Shown: one piece after another, positions 50,233-59,221 of the stretch
Numbering within the stretch: the first letter of the stretch is position 1
Layout: each line of letters begins with the position of its first letter
Source of the DNA: Pseudomonas parafulva
GTDB taxonomy: Bacteria > Pseudomonadota > Gammaproteobacteria > Pseudomonadales > Pseudomonadaceae
Direction of reading: 5' to 3'
NCBI RefSeq assembly: GCF_000800255.1
Contig: NZ_CP009747.1
Span: 3,162,001-3,226,000 of the forward strand
Length of the DNA: 64,000 nt
Notes under the pieces: model-generated
What the model saw: the letters and a program-made list of their open reading frames with translations, nothing else
Databases searched by the model: none
What the model was told of the DNA's origin: nothing
Made by a program: the position numbers and the translations under genes

Positions 50233-51693
50233 ATGGTCTTTTCGTCCAACGTGTTCCTGTTCCTGTTCCTGCCGGTTTTCCTCGGCTTGTACTACTTGAG
50301 CGGCAACCGTTATCGCAACCTGCTGCTGCTGGTCGCCAGCTACATCTTCTACGCCTGGTGGCGGGTGGACTTCCTCGCGCTGTTCGCCGGCGTGACCCTG
50401 TGGAACTACTGGATCGGCCTGAAAGTCGGCGCCGCTGGCGTGCGCAGCAAACCTGCCCAGCGCTGGTTGCTGCTGGGCGTGGGCGTGGACCTGGCGATTC
50501 TCGGCTACTTCAAGTACGCCAACTTCGGCGTCGACAGCCTCAACGCGATCATCGCCTCGTTCGGCCTGGAACCGTTCATCCTCACCCATGTACTGCTGCC
50601 GATCGGCATCTCGTTCTACATCTTCGAGTCGATCAGCTACATCATCGACGTGTACCGCGGCGACACCCCGGCCACGCGCAACCTGATCGACTTCGCTGCG
50701 TTCGTGGCGATCTTCCCGCACCTGATCGCCGGTCCCGTGCTGCGCTTCAAGGACCTGGTGGAGCAGTTCAACCACCGCACCCACACCCTGGACAAGTTCT
50801 CCGAAGGCTGCACCCGCTTCATGCAGGGCTTCATCAAGAAAGTGTTCATCGCCGACACCCTGGCGGTGGTCGCCGACCACTGCTTCGCCCTGCAGAACCC
50901 GACCACGGGCGATGCCTGGCTCGGCGCGCTGGCCTACACCGCGCAGTTGTACTTCGACTTCTCCGGCTACAGCGACATGGCCATCGGCCTGGGCTTGATG
51001 ATGGGCTTTCGCTTCATGGAGAACTTCAAGCAGCCGTACATCAGCCAGTCGATCACCGAGTTCTGGCGGCGCTGGCACATCAGCCTGTCGACCTGGCTGC
51101 GCGACTACCTGTACATCACCCTGGGCGGCAACCGCAAAGGCACCCTGGCCACCTACCGCAACCTGTTCCTGACCATGCTGCTGGGCGGTCTGTGGCACGG
51201 CGCCAACTTCACCTACATCATCTGGGGCGCCTGGCACGGCCTGTGGCTGGCCATCGAACGGGCGCTGGGCATCGACACCAACCCGCAGCGCTTCAATCCG
51301 ATCAAGTGGGCCTTCACCTTCCTGCTGGTGGTGGTCGGCTGGGTGATCTTCCGCGCCGAGAACCTGGAAGTGGCCGGTCGTATGTACGGCGCCATGTTCA
51401 GCTTCGGCCAGTGGCAGCTGTCGGAACTCAACCGCGCCCAGCTCACCGGCTTGCAAGTGGCCACCCTGGTGGTCGCCTACCTGAGCATGGCGTTCTTCGG
51501 CCTGCGCGACTTCTATCGCAACGCCACCCCGCCGATTGCGGCGCGCGTGCCGGCGCAGGTCCACGGCGACGGCACCCTGAGCCTGGACTGGACCCGGGTG
51601 ATGACCCGCGCCCTGGTGCTGCTGCTGTTCGTTGCCTCGATCCTCAAGCTTTCGGCGCAGAGCTACTCGCCGTTCCTGTACTTCCAGTTCTGA
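50233..51693 (+). CDS. algI: Alginate O-acetylation membrane protein AlgI (MBOAT)
   Basis: Inner-membrane acyltransferase that passes acetyl groups to the periplasmic acetylation proteins. 486 residues, many helices; MBOAT histidine region EFWRRWHISLSTWLRDYLYI and GLWHGANFTYIIWGAWHG with the catalytic His. AGGAG precedes the ATG. First gene after the REP pair. Confidence 0.98.
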   Translation: MVFSSNVFLFLFLPVFLGLYYLSGNRYRNLLLLVASYIFYAWWRVDFLALFAGVTLWNYWIGLKVGAAGVRSKPAQRWLLLGVGVDLAILGYFKYANFGVDSLNAIIASFGLEPFILTHVLLPIGISFYIFESISYIIDVYRGDTPATRNLIDFAAFVAIFPHLIAGPVLRFKDLVEQFNHRTHTLDKFSEGCTRFMQGFIKKVFIADTLAVVADHCFALQNPTTGDAWLGALAYTAQLYFDFSGYSDMAIGLGLMMGFRFMENFKQPYISQSITEFWRRWHISLSTWLRDYLYITLGGNRKGTLATYRNLFLTMLLGGLWHGANFTYIIWGAWHGLWLAIERALGIDTNPQRFNPIKWAFTFLLVVVGWVIFRAENLEVAGRMYGAMFSFGQWQLSELNRAQLTGLQVATLVVAYLSMAFFGLRDFYRNATPPIAARVPAQVHGDGTLSLDWTRVMTRALVLLLFVASILKLSAQSYSPFLYFQF

Positions 51694-51702
51694 GGGGATG
51701 AC

Positions 51703-52860
51703 ATGAACCGGACACTTCGCATCACTTATTCGTTGTCGTTCCTGGGCCTGCTGGTCGGGCTGGGCGCCTGGTCGCTGGGCGGCCTGGACAGCTTTACCCG
51801 CACGCAACAGATGACCCTGCTCGACGGCAAGTTGGCCAAGGCCGCCGAGACCCACTACGACGAACAGTTCCCGATCAAGCGCGTGGGCACCAACCTGTGG
51901 GCGGCGCTGGACTTCACGCTGTTCAACGAAGGCCGTCCCGGCGTGGTGCTGGGCCGTGACCAGTGGCTGTTCAGCGACGAGGAGTTCAAGCCCGACGCCA
52001 GCGCCGGCCAGCAGATGCAGGACAACCTGGCGCTGATCCGTGGCGTGCGCGATACCCTGCAGCAGCGCAACATCGAGCTGGTGCTGGCGATCGTGCCGGC
52101 CAAAGCGCGGGTGTACGCCGAGTACTTGGGCAAGGAACAGCCGGCCAGCCTGCACGGCGAGCTGTTCAACCAGTTCCACGCCCAGGCGCGCCAGGCCAAC
52201 GTGTTCGCCCCCGACCTGCTGGCGCCGCTGCAGCAGGCCAAGGCGCGCGGCCAGGTGTTCCTGCGCACCGACACGCACTGGACGCCGATGGGCGCCGAAG
52301 TGGTCGCGCAGAGCCTGGGCGAAGCGGTCAAGCGCCAGCAACTGCTCAAGGCCGAGCCCCAGGCCTACATCACCGAGGCGGGCAAGAGCGCGCCGTACAA
52401 GGGCGACCTGACCAACTTCCTGCCGCTCGACCCGCTGTTCAGCGACCTGCTGCCACACCCCGATACCCTGCAGCAGCGCACCACGCGCCCCGCCCAAACC
52501 CAGGGCGAAGGCGACGACGCGCTGTTCGCCGACGCGTCCATTCCGGTCGCGCTGGTGGGCACCAGCTACAGCGCCAACCCGCACTGGAACTTCCTCGGCG
52601 CGCTGCAGCAGGCGCTGCACAGCGACGTGGCCAACTACGCCGAAGACGGCCATGGCCCCATCCAGCCGATGCTCAAGTTCCTGCAGAGCGACGCCTTCAA
52701 GAACACCCCGCCGCAGGTGGTGGTCTGGGAATTCCCGGAACGCTACCTGCCCATGGGCACCGACCTCAGCAGCTTCGATCCGCAGTGGATCGCGCAGTTG
52801 AAGAACACCCGTCAATCCGAAGCACACCTGGCCCTGTCGTCCACCCGGACGACCCACTGA
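51703..52860 (+). CDS. algJ: Alginate O-acetyltransferase AlgJ
   Basis: Signal-anchored periplasmic SGNH-like protein of the acetylation complex. 385 residues: N-terminal hydrophobic anchor (about 6-26), D-T-H-W (DTHWTPMGAE) and the serine in GTSYSANPHWNF, which correspond to the AlgX triad elements. Confidence 0.97.
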   Translation: MNRTLRITYSLSFLGLLVGLGAWSLGGLDSFTRTQQMTLLDGKLAKAAETHYDEQFPIKRVGTNLWAALDFTLFNEGRPGVVLGRDQWLFSDEEFKPDASAGQQMQDNLALIRGVRDTLQQRNIELVLAIVPAKARVYAEYLGKEQPASLHGELFNQFHAQARQANVFAPDLLAPLQQAKARGQVFLRTDTHWTPMGAEVVAQSLGEAVKRQQLLKAEPQAYITEAGKSAPYKGDLTNFLPLDPLFSDLLPHPDTLQQRTTRPAQTQGEGDDALFADASIPVALVGTSYSANPHWNFLGALQQALHSDVANYAEDGHGPIQPMLKFLQSDAFKNTPPQVVVWEFPERYLPMGTDLSSFDPQWIAQLKNTRQSEAHLALSSTRTTH

Positions 52861-52877
52861 AAGAGAGGAACACGCAC

Positions 52878-53525
52878 ATGACTCGCAAGCCATCCATCGC
52901 CAAAGCCCTCACCCTCGCGGCCGGCCTGTCCCTGGCATCGCTGCAGGCCTTCGCCGGCGCCGACGCCGCCCTGTACGGCCCCAGCGCACCGAAAGGCTCG
53001 ACCTTCGTGCGCCTGTACAACGCCGGTTCCGCACCAACGGCAGCCTCGGTGGGCAACACCCAGATCAAGCAGGTCGGCGCCCAGGCCAGCAGCGACTTCA
53101 GTTTCCTGCCCGGTGGCGACTACACCGCCCAGGTGGGCGGCCAGAGCGTGCCGGTCAAGCTGGCCGCGGACAAGTACTACACCCTGGTCAACAACGCCAG
53201 CGGCACCCCACAACTGGTCGAGGAACCGCCGTTCAAGAACAAGCAGAAGGCGCTGGTGCGGGTGCAGAACCTCAGCGACCAGGCCCTGACCCTGAAGACC
53301 GCCGACGGCAAGACCGAAGTGGTGAAGTCGGTGGCGGCCAAGGGGCGCGGCGAGCGCGAGATCAATCCGGTCAAGGTCAACCTGGCCTTGTTCGAAGGCA
53401 ACAAGAAAGTCGGCGACGTCAAACCCGTCGCTCTGGAGCGCGGCGAAGCGGCCGTGCTGTACGTCACCGGTTCCGGCACCCGCCTGTCGCCGGTGTGGGT
53501 CACTCGCCCCGTGGCTAGCAACTGA
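52878..53525 (+). CDS. algF: Alginate O-acetylation protein AlgF
   Basis: 215-residue periplasmic protein: signal peptide (about 1-26, SLQAFAGA) and two small beta-rich domains (ALYGPSAPKGSTFVRLYNAG; KALVRVQNLSDQALTLKTADG). It bridges AlgJ and AlgX in the acetylation complex and has no evident catalytic motif. Start at 52878 follows AGAGAGGAA. Confidence 0.97.
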   Translation: MTRKPSIAKALTLAAGLSLASLQAFAGADAALYGPSAPKGSTFVRLYNAGSAPTAASVGNTQIKQVGAQASSDFSFLPGGDYTAQVGGQSVPVKLAADKYYTLVNNASGTPQLVEEPPFKNKQKALVRVQNLSDQALTLKTADGKTEVVKSVAAKGRGEREINPVKVNLALFEGNKKVGDVKPVALERGEAAVLYVTGSGTRLSPVWVTRPVASN

Positions 53526-53558
53526 TCCCTGCCTCTCAACGACTATTGGAGAAACACG

Positions 53559-55013
53559 ATGATCCCGGTAATTCTTTCTGGTGGTAGCGGTTCGCGTCTG
53601 TGGCCTTTGTCGCGCAAGCAGTTCCCCAAGCAGTTCCTGGCCCTGACCGGCGAGCACACGCTGTTCCAGCAAACCATCGAGCGCCTGGTGTTCGAGGGCA
53701 TGGACACCCCCATCGTGGTCTGCAACAAGGCCCACAAGTTCATCGTCCAGGAACAGTTGGGCGCGCTGAAGCTCGACACCCAGGCGATCCTGATGGAGCC
53801 GTTCGGCCGCAACACTGCGCCGGCGGTGGCGATGACCGCGATGAAGCTGGTCAACGAAGGGCGCGACGAGCTGATGCTGGTGCTGCCGGCCGACCACGTG
53901 ATCGAGGACCAGAAGGCCCTGCAACGCGCCCTGGCCCTGGCCACCGTGGCCGCCGAGCGGGGCGAGATGGTGCTGTTCGGTGTGCCGGCGACCAAGCCTG
54001 AGACCGGCTACGGCTACATCCGCTCCAGCCAGGATGCGCTGCTGCCCGAGGGCGTGGCGCGGGTCGCGCAGTTCGTCGAGAAGCCCGATGAGAAACGCGC
54101 CAACGAGTTCGTCCGCGCCGGCGGTTACTTCTGGAACAGCGGCATGTTCCTGTTCCGCGCCAGCCGCTTCCTCGAAGAACTGAAAAAGCACGACCCGGAC
54201 ATCTACGACACCTGCCTGCTGACCCTGGAGCGCAGCGAAGAAGACGCCGATGCGCTGAGCATCGACGAGGCCACCTTCGCCTGCTGCCCGGACAACTCCA
54301 TCGACTACGCGGTGATGGAAAAGACCCAGCGCGCCTGCGTGGTGCCACTGTCGGCCGGCTGGAGCGACGTGGGCTGCTGGTCGTCGCTGTGGGACGTGCA
54401 CGAGAAGGACGATAACGGCAACGTGACCAAGGGCGATGTGGTGGTGCAGGACAGCCACAACTGCATGATCCATGGCAACGGCAAGCTGGTGTCGGTGATC
54501 GGCCTGGAGAACATCGTGGTGGTCGAGACCAAGGACGCGATGATGATTGCCCACAAGGACAAGGTCCAGGGCGTCAAGCAGATGGTCAACACCTTGGACG
54601 AGCAGGGCCGCAGCGAGACCCAGAATCACCTGGAGGTCTACCGTCCGTGGGGCTCCTACGACTCGGTGGACATGGGCGGGCGTTTCCAGGTCAAGCACAT
54701 CACGGTCAAGCCCGGCGCCAGCCTGTCGCTGCAGATGCACCACCACCGCGCCGAACACTGGATCGTGGTGAGCGGCACCGCCGAGGTGACCTGCGACGAG
54801 AACGTGTTCCTGCTGACCGAGAACCAGTCGACCTACATCCCCATCGCGTCGGTGCACCGCCTGCGCAACCCGGGCAAGATCCCGCTGGAGATCATCGAGG
54901 TGCAGTCCGGCAGCTACCTGGGCGAGGATGACATCGAGCGCTTCGAGGACGTCTACGGCCGCACCTCCACCCCGGTCGAACGCGGCGTCTCGGTCAAGAC
55001 GATCGCGCAGTAG
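53559..55013 (+). CDS. algA: Mannose-1-phosphate guanylyltransferase / mannose-6-phosphate isomerase AlgA
   Basis: Bifunctional cytosolic enzyme at both ends of GDP-mannose synthesis. 484 residues: N-terminal nucleotidyltransferase with GGSGSRLWPLSRKQFPKQFL (7-26) and FVEKP, and C-terminal cupin isomerase domain (MHHHRAEHWIVVSGTAEVTC, metal-binding His/Glu). Last gene of the operon. Confidence 0.99.
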   Translation: MIPVILSGGSGSRLWPLSRKQFPKQFLALTGEHTLFQQTIERLVFEGMDTPIVVCNKAHKFIVQEQLGALKLDTQAILMEPFGRNTAPAVAMTAMKLVNEGRDELMLVLPADHVIEDQKALQRALALATVAAERGEMVLFGVPATKPETGYGYIRSSQDALLPEGVARVAQFVEKPDEKRANEFVRAGGYFWNSGMFLFRASRFLEELKKHDPDIYDTCLLTLERSEEDADALSIDEATFACCPDNSIDYAVMEKTQRACVVPLSAGWSDVGCWSSLWDVHEKDDNGNVTKGDVVVQDSHNCMIHGNGKLVSVIGLENIVVVETKDAMMIAHKDKVQGVKQMVNTLDEQGRSETQNHLEVYRPWGSYDSVDMGGRFQVKHITVKPGASLSLQMHHHRAEHWIVVSGTAEVTCDENVFLLTENQSTYIPIASVHRLRNPGKIPLEIIEVQSGSYLGEDDIERFEDVYGRTSTPVERGVSVKTIAQ

Positions 55014-55029
55014 GCCTGGGCCTACGGCC

Positions 55030-55069
55030 AGCTTCGAGCGGCAAGCGGCAAGTAAAAGCGGGGTGGTGG
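55030..55069. repeat. Site 4 array, left arm
   Basis: AGCTTCGAGCGGC-AAGCGGC-AAGTAAAAGCGGGGTGGTGG. It matches the reverse complement of 55291-55334 except for one missing 7-bp unit and a few mismatches. The intervening cargo is a REP pair. Confidence 0.8.
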
Positions 55070-55136
55070 GGCATTCGAAATCGAGCGCTCACCACCGTCC
55101 TAACGCGATTCACTCAAGATGTGCATAGCTGGAATT

Positions 55137-55263
55137 GGGGCTGCTGCGCAGCCCATCGCGGCGCAAGGCCGCTCCCACAGGGGCCGTATAAACCCATGTT
55201 TCTGGGTTCACGCGGACGTTGTGGGAGCGGTCTTGTGCCGCGAAAGGGCTGCGCAGCAGCCCC
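55137..55263. repeat. REP pair (BIME) downstream of algA
   Basis: GGGGCTGCTGCGCAGCCC (55137-55154) and its reverse complement (55246-55263) flank the inverted REP cores GGCCGCTCCCACAG and GTGGGAGCGGTCTTG and a small central hairpin AACCCA-TGTTTC-TGGGTT. Likely doubles as operon terminator. Confidence 0.85.
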
Positions 55264-55290
55264 AGCATTCCTCAAGTGAACAGCACTACT

Positions 55291-55365
55291 CCACCGTCCC
55301 GCTTTTTCTTGTCGCTTGCCGCTTGCCGCTTGCAGCTACAAGCTTGTAGCTTGTAGCTTTTCGAA
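55291..55365. repeat. Site 4 array, right arm
   Basis: CCACCGTCCCGCTTTTTCTT then CTTGTCG-CTTGCCG-CTTGCCG-CTTGCAG units and CTACAAGCTTGTAGCTTGTAGC. Inverted partner of 55030-55069; CTACAAGCTTGTAG is itself a 14-bp palindrome. Confidence 0.8.
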
Positions 55366-55379
55366 GGCCTGGGCACGTC

Positions 55380-55844
55380 ATGATCATCGGTGCGTTTCTC
55401 ATCCTTACCTGGTTGGTGCTGCTGCTGCGTTATCCGGGCAAGGCCTTGCCGATTTCGCTGGCGGCGCTGTGCGGACTGGGGCTGGTCGCTCTGGTCGTGG
55501 TCTGGCAGGACAATCGTGAAGCCTCGCAACTGGCGCGACTGGACATTCGCCTGAGCTATGCGCCTGGGCAATGTCCTGCCGATCGGGCGCTGCACGTCAG
55601 CATGAGAAACGCCAACCAAGCCCCGCTCAGCGAACTGCGCTGGCGCGTGGGCGCTTATGCGCCGGGCGATACCGTCAACCTCGCTGAAAACACCTACGCT
55701 GCGCCGCGCTATCGCGGGCCGGGTGAGCTGCAGGCCGGCGCCGAGTGGAACGACTGCCTGCCGCTGCCGCCGCTGCGCGCCGGGTATCGGCCGCAAACCC
55801 TGGAGTTTCGCGCCGAGCATCTGCAAGGCACCTTCGCCAATTGA
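55380..55844 (+). CDS. Conserved small membrane protein of unknown function
   Basis: 154 residues: two hydrophobic N-terminal helices (about 2-17 and 23-40, with RYPGKALP between) and a C-terminal periplasmic domain of about 110 residues with two cysteines (APGQCPADRALHVSMRNANQ; EWNDCLPLPPL) that could form a disulfide. It resembles proteins in Pseudomonas downstream of alginate genes that are loosely called multidrug transporters; I see no transporter fold. Just upstream of the SDR gene. Confidence 0.8.
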   Translation: MIIGAFLILTWLVLLLRYPGKALPISLAALCGLGLVALVVVWQDNREASQLARLDIRLSYAPGQCPADRALHVSMRNANQAPLSELRWRVGAYAPGDTVNLAENTYAAPRYRGPGELQAGAEWNDCLPLPPLRAGYRPQTLEFRAEHLQGTFAN

Positions 55845-55874
55845 TCCGACCTGCCCCAACTAAAGGCTTTGACC

Positions 55875-56687
55875 ATGACTACCGTGCTCATCACCGGTTG
55901 CTCCAGCGGCATCGGCCGCGCCCTGGCCGACGCCTTTCGCGATGCCGGTCACGAGGTCTGGGCCACCGCCCGTAAAGACGTCGACGTTCAGCGCCTGCAC
56001 GCGGCCGGCTTCAGCGCCCGCCAGCTCGATGTCAACGATGCCCAGGCCCTCGACCGCCTGGCCGAAGAGCTGCCGCACCTCGACATCCTCATCAACAATG
56101 CCGGTTACGGCGCCATGGGACCGCTGCTCGACGGCGGTGTCGAGGCGCTGCGCCAGCAATTCGAAACCAACCTGTTCGCCTTGGTCGGCGTGACCCGCGC
56201 GCTGTTCCCGCTGCTGCGTCGCTCCCGTGGCCTGGTGGTGAACATCGGCAGCGTGTCCGGCGTGCTGGTCACCCCGTTCGCCGGGGCCTATTGCGCGTCC
56301 AAGGCCGCGGTGCACGCCTTGAGCGATGCCCTGCGCCTGGAACTGGCGCCGTTCGGCATCCGCGTCATGGAGGTGCAGCCGGGGGCCATCGCTTCGCAGT
56401 TCGCCAACCATGCCCAGCACTCGGTCGAACAGCTGCTGGCGGCAGACTCGCCATGGTGGCCGTTGCGCGAACAGGTGCAGGCACGGGCGCGGGCTTCGCA
56501 GGATCGCCCGACCCCGGCCAGCGTGTTCGCCCAAGGGCTGCTGGCCGCTACCCAGCGCTCGCCGGTGCCGGCGCTGGTGCGCTTGGGCAATGGCAGCAGG
56601 GCACTGCCGCTGATTGCCCGGTGGCTGCCGCGACGGCTGCTGGACTGGGTGCTGCGCAAGCGCTTCGGCTTGCTGCGACCGCTGTAA
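55875..56687 (+). CDS. Short-chain dehydrogenase/reductase
   Basis: 270-residue classical SDR: NAD(P) motif TGCSSGIG, NNAG (LINNAGYGAMG), active-site S in NIGSVSG and Y-x-x-x-K (YCASKAA). The C-terminal 80 residues are rich in Arg and Leu and may touch membranes. The substrate is unknown. ATG at 55875; an upstream TTG is less likely. Confidence 0.92.
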   Translation: MTTVLITGCSSGIGRALADAFRDAGHEVWATARKDVDVQRLHAAGFSARQLDVNDAQALDRLAEELPHLDILINNAGYGAMGPLLDGGVEALRQQFETNLFALVGVTRALFPLLRRSRGLVVNIGSVSGVLVTPFAGAYCASKAAVHALSDALRLELAPFGIRVMEVQPGAIASQFANHAQHSVEQLLAADSPWWPLREQVQARARASQDRPTPASVFAQGLLAATQRSPVPALVRLGNGSRALPLIARWLPRRLLDWVLRKRFGLLRPL

Positions 56688-56708
56688 GCAGCGCGGCGGC
56701 GCTCGACC

Positions 56709-58142
56709 TCAACCCAGATCGAACGCCTGCCAGCCGCCACCGAGCGCCTTGTATAGCCCCACCAGCGCCTGCGACACCGCCGCCGAACTGTCGATCCACT
56801 GCTCTTCGCTGGCCAGCAGCGCCGACTGCACCGACAGCACGTTGAGAAAGTCCACCGCCCCTTCCACGTACTGACGCTGCGCCGTTTCCAGCGCGATGCG
56901 GTTCTGCTGCACCGCTTCGGCCAGATGGTCGCGCCGCAACTGGCTGGCGTTGTACAGGCGCAGCACATCGTCGATCTCGTGCCAGGCGCCGAGCACCACC
57001 TTGCGGTAGTTCAGCGCCGCTTCCTGTTGCTGGGCCTCGCGCAAGTGCAACTGCCCTGTGAGCCGTCCACCTTCGAAGATCGGCAGCGACACCTGCGGCC
57101 CGAAGGCGAAGCGCCGCGCATCCCAGGCGCCGAAGTCGGCGAGCTGCAGCGACTGGAACCCGGCGCTGCCGGACAAGCGAATGCTCGGGTAGAAGTCGGC
57201 CTTGGCCACCCCGATGCTGGCGGTGGCAGCGTGCAGACGGGCCTCGGCCTGGCGGATGTCCGGGCGCCGCTCGGCCAGTTGCGACGGGATGCCGATGGCG
57301 AAGCGCTGCTGCGGCGCCGGCAGCTCGCCGGGCGCCAGCAGGGTGCTCTGCAAGCTGCGCGGCGGTTCGGCGGCCAGCAGGCTGAGGGCATTGATCAGGT
57401 CGTCGCGACGCGCCTGCAAGGTCGGCAGCCGCGCCTCGATCATCGCCACCTGGGCGTTGGCCTGGGCCACGTCGAGCCGGGTGGCGACGCCTTCGGCCTG
57501 GCGCTGTTCGGAGAGTGTCAGGCTGTGCCGGGCCAGGTCGAGGTTGTCCTCGGTGATCTGCAAGGTGTGCTGCACGGCGCGCAACTGAATGTAGTCGCCA
57601 GCGGTTTCGGCCAGCAGTGCCAGCAGCACGGCATTGCGGTCGTTCTCGGCCACCGCGACATTGGCATCGGCCGCCTCCACCTGACGCCGCACGCGCCCCC
57701 ACAGGTCCAGCTCCCAGCCGGCCACCAGATCCCCCTGCCAGAGGTTGTAGGCCGACTTGCCGGCGTTGCCGGACGGATCGTTCAGGCCCTCGGCGCTGTT
57801 GCGCGAGCGGCTGTAGCCGGCCTCGGCCGCCACCGACGGCGCCTGGTCGGCGGCCACGCTGCTGCGCAGCGCCCGGCTCTGCAGCAGGCGTGCACTGGCC
57901 ATCTGCAGATCCAGGTTGCGGGCCGCCACCTGCTCGATCAGGGCACTCAGGCGCGGGTCGTGGAAGCTCTCCCACCAACGCTGTTGCAGCGGCTCGGCCA
58001 GGGGTTGGCTGGCGGCCTGCTCGCCTTGCACGGCGCCCCACTGCTGCGGCGCCTGACTGTCGGGGCGCTGGAAGTCCGGGCCCAGGGTGCAGCCGCTGAG
58101 CAGCGCGGCGAGTAACAGGGTGACGGCTGGCTGGCGGCTCAT
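56709..58142 (-). CDS. Efflux outer-membrane factor (OprM/NodT family lipoprotein)
   Basis: 477-residue TolC-like outer-membrane channel: lipobox L-S-G-C (Cys18), TLGPDFQRP N-terminus, and two homologous halves with GWELDLWGRVRRQVEAADAN and RPDIRQAEARLHAATASIGVAKADFYPSI. Its ATG overlaps the stop of the HlyD gene (ATGA). Third gene of a tripartite efflux operon. Confidence 0.94.
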   Translation of the reverse strand: MSRQPAVTLLLAALLSGCTLGPDFQRPDSQAPQQWGAVQGEQAASQPLAEPLQQRWWESFHDPRLSALIEQVAARNLDLQMASARLLQSRALRSSVAADQAPSVAAEAGYSRSRNSAEGLNDPSGNAGKSAYNLWQGDLVAGWELDLWGRVRRQVEAADANVAVAENDRNAVLLALLAETAGDYIQLRAVQHTLQITEDNLDLARHSLTLSEQRQAEGVATRLDVAQANAQVAMIEARLPTLQARRDDLINALSLLAAEPPRSLQSTLLAPGELPAPQQRFAIGIPSQLAERRPDIRQAEARLHAATASIGVAKADFYPSIRLSGSAGFQSLQLADFGAWDARRFAFGPQVSLPIFEGGRLTGQLHLREAQQQEAALNYRKVVLGAWHEIDDVLRLYNASQLRRDHLAEAVQQNRIALETAQRQYVEGAVDFLNVLSVQSALLASEEQWIDSSAAVSQALVGLYKALGGGWQAFDLG

Positions 58143-59200
58143 CGTGCGCTCACCTGTTTACCGGCGAGGCCGTCATCCTGCGTATCGATGGTCGCCTCCA
58201 CCGACATGCCCACCCGCAGGCGCTCGCGCAAGGGCTGGTCGTCATCGAAAACGATGCGCACCGGGATGCGCTGCACCACCTTGGTGAAATTGCCGGTGGC
58301 GTTGTCGGGCTTGACGGCGGCAAAGGTCACACCGGTGGCCGGAGCGATGCTCTCGACCCGCCCGTGCAAGGTTTCGCCCGAAAAAGTATCCACGCTGATG
58401 CGCACCGCTTGGCCCGGCTGGACGTGGGTGAGCTGGGTTTCCTGAAAGTTGCCCACGACGTAGGCCTGCTGCAGCGGCACCACCGACAGCAAGCGCGCGC
58501 CTGGATTGACGTAGGCGCCCACGCGCAACGCGCGTTCGCCGACCATGCCGTCCACTGGCGCGACGATGCGCGTATAGGACAGGTCCAGCTCGGCCTTCTC
58601 CACCCCGGCCTCGGCGCGTTTGAGCTGGCCGTCGGCACTGGCGACCTGGGCCTGGAGAATGTCCACCTGCTTGCGCGTGGCCAGCAGCGCCGCCTGGGCG
58701 TTGGCCAGCCGTGCCCGCGCCTGGTCGACCCGGCTGCGCGCCTGCTGGGCGTTCTGCACCGTGCCGGCGCCCTGCTCGGCCAGGCGGCTGTAACGGGTCA
58801 CTTCATGGTCGGCGAAGCCGACTTCGGCCTGCGCCGCCTTCACCGCCGCCTCGGCCTGGGCGATCAGCGCCGCCTGACGATCCAGGGTGGCGCGGGCATC
58901 CAGGCTCTGCGCCTTGGCCACCAGCAACTGGGCCTGGGCGGCATCCAGCGCGGCCTGGTAATCGCGGGCGTCGAGGGTGGCCAGCAACTGACCAGCCTTG
59001 ACCTGCTGGTTGTCCTCCACCAGCACCTGCTTGACGAAGCCCGCCACCTTCGGCGCGACCACGGTGTAGTCGGCGGTGACGTAGGCGTCGTTGGTGCGCT
59101 GCTGGTGGTCGCTGCCCAGCAGCCAGGGGCCGACCACGGCGGCCAGCAGGGCCACGGCGAGCACCGCCGCGATGATGAGTGTCTTGCGCGTGTGGGTCAT
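58139..59200 (-). CDS. HlyD/EmrA-type efflux membrane fusion protein
   Basis: 353 residues: N-terminal membrane anchor (about 8-28), lipoyl halves (VVAPKVAGFVKQVLVEDNQQVKAGQLLATLD; TRIVAPVDGMVGERALRVGAYVNPG), a long coiled coil between them (about 85-200) and a beta-barrel domain. Periplasmic link between the MFS pump and the outer-membrane factor. Starts 21 bp after the MFS gene. Confidence 0.94.
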   Translation of the reverse strand: MTHTRKTLIIAAVLAVALLAAVVGPWLLGSDHQQRTNDAYVTADYTVVAPKVAGFVKQVLVEDNQQVKAGQLLATLDARDYQAALDAAQAQLLVAKAQSLDARATLDRQAALIAQAEAAVKAAQAEVGFADHEVTRYSRLAEQGAGTVQNAQQARSRVDQARARLANAQAALLATRKQVDILQAQVASADGQLKRAEAGVEKAELDLSYTRIVAPVDGMVGERALRVGAYVNPGARLLSVVPLQQAYVVGNFQETQLTHVQPGQAVRISVDTFSGETLHGRVESIAPATGVTFAAVKPDNATGNFTKVVQRIPVRIVFDDDQPLRERLRVGMSVEATIDTQDDGLAGKQVSAR

Positions 59201-59221
59201 TTTGGCTTGTCTCGAACGGGG

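Noticed and set aside
55119-55349. Small open frame through the REP pair after algA
   Set aside because: Translation consists of repeat sequence, has no start signal, and the DNA is an inverted repeat.
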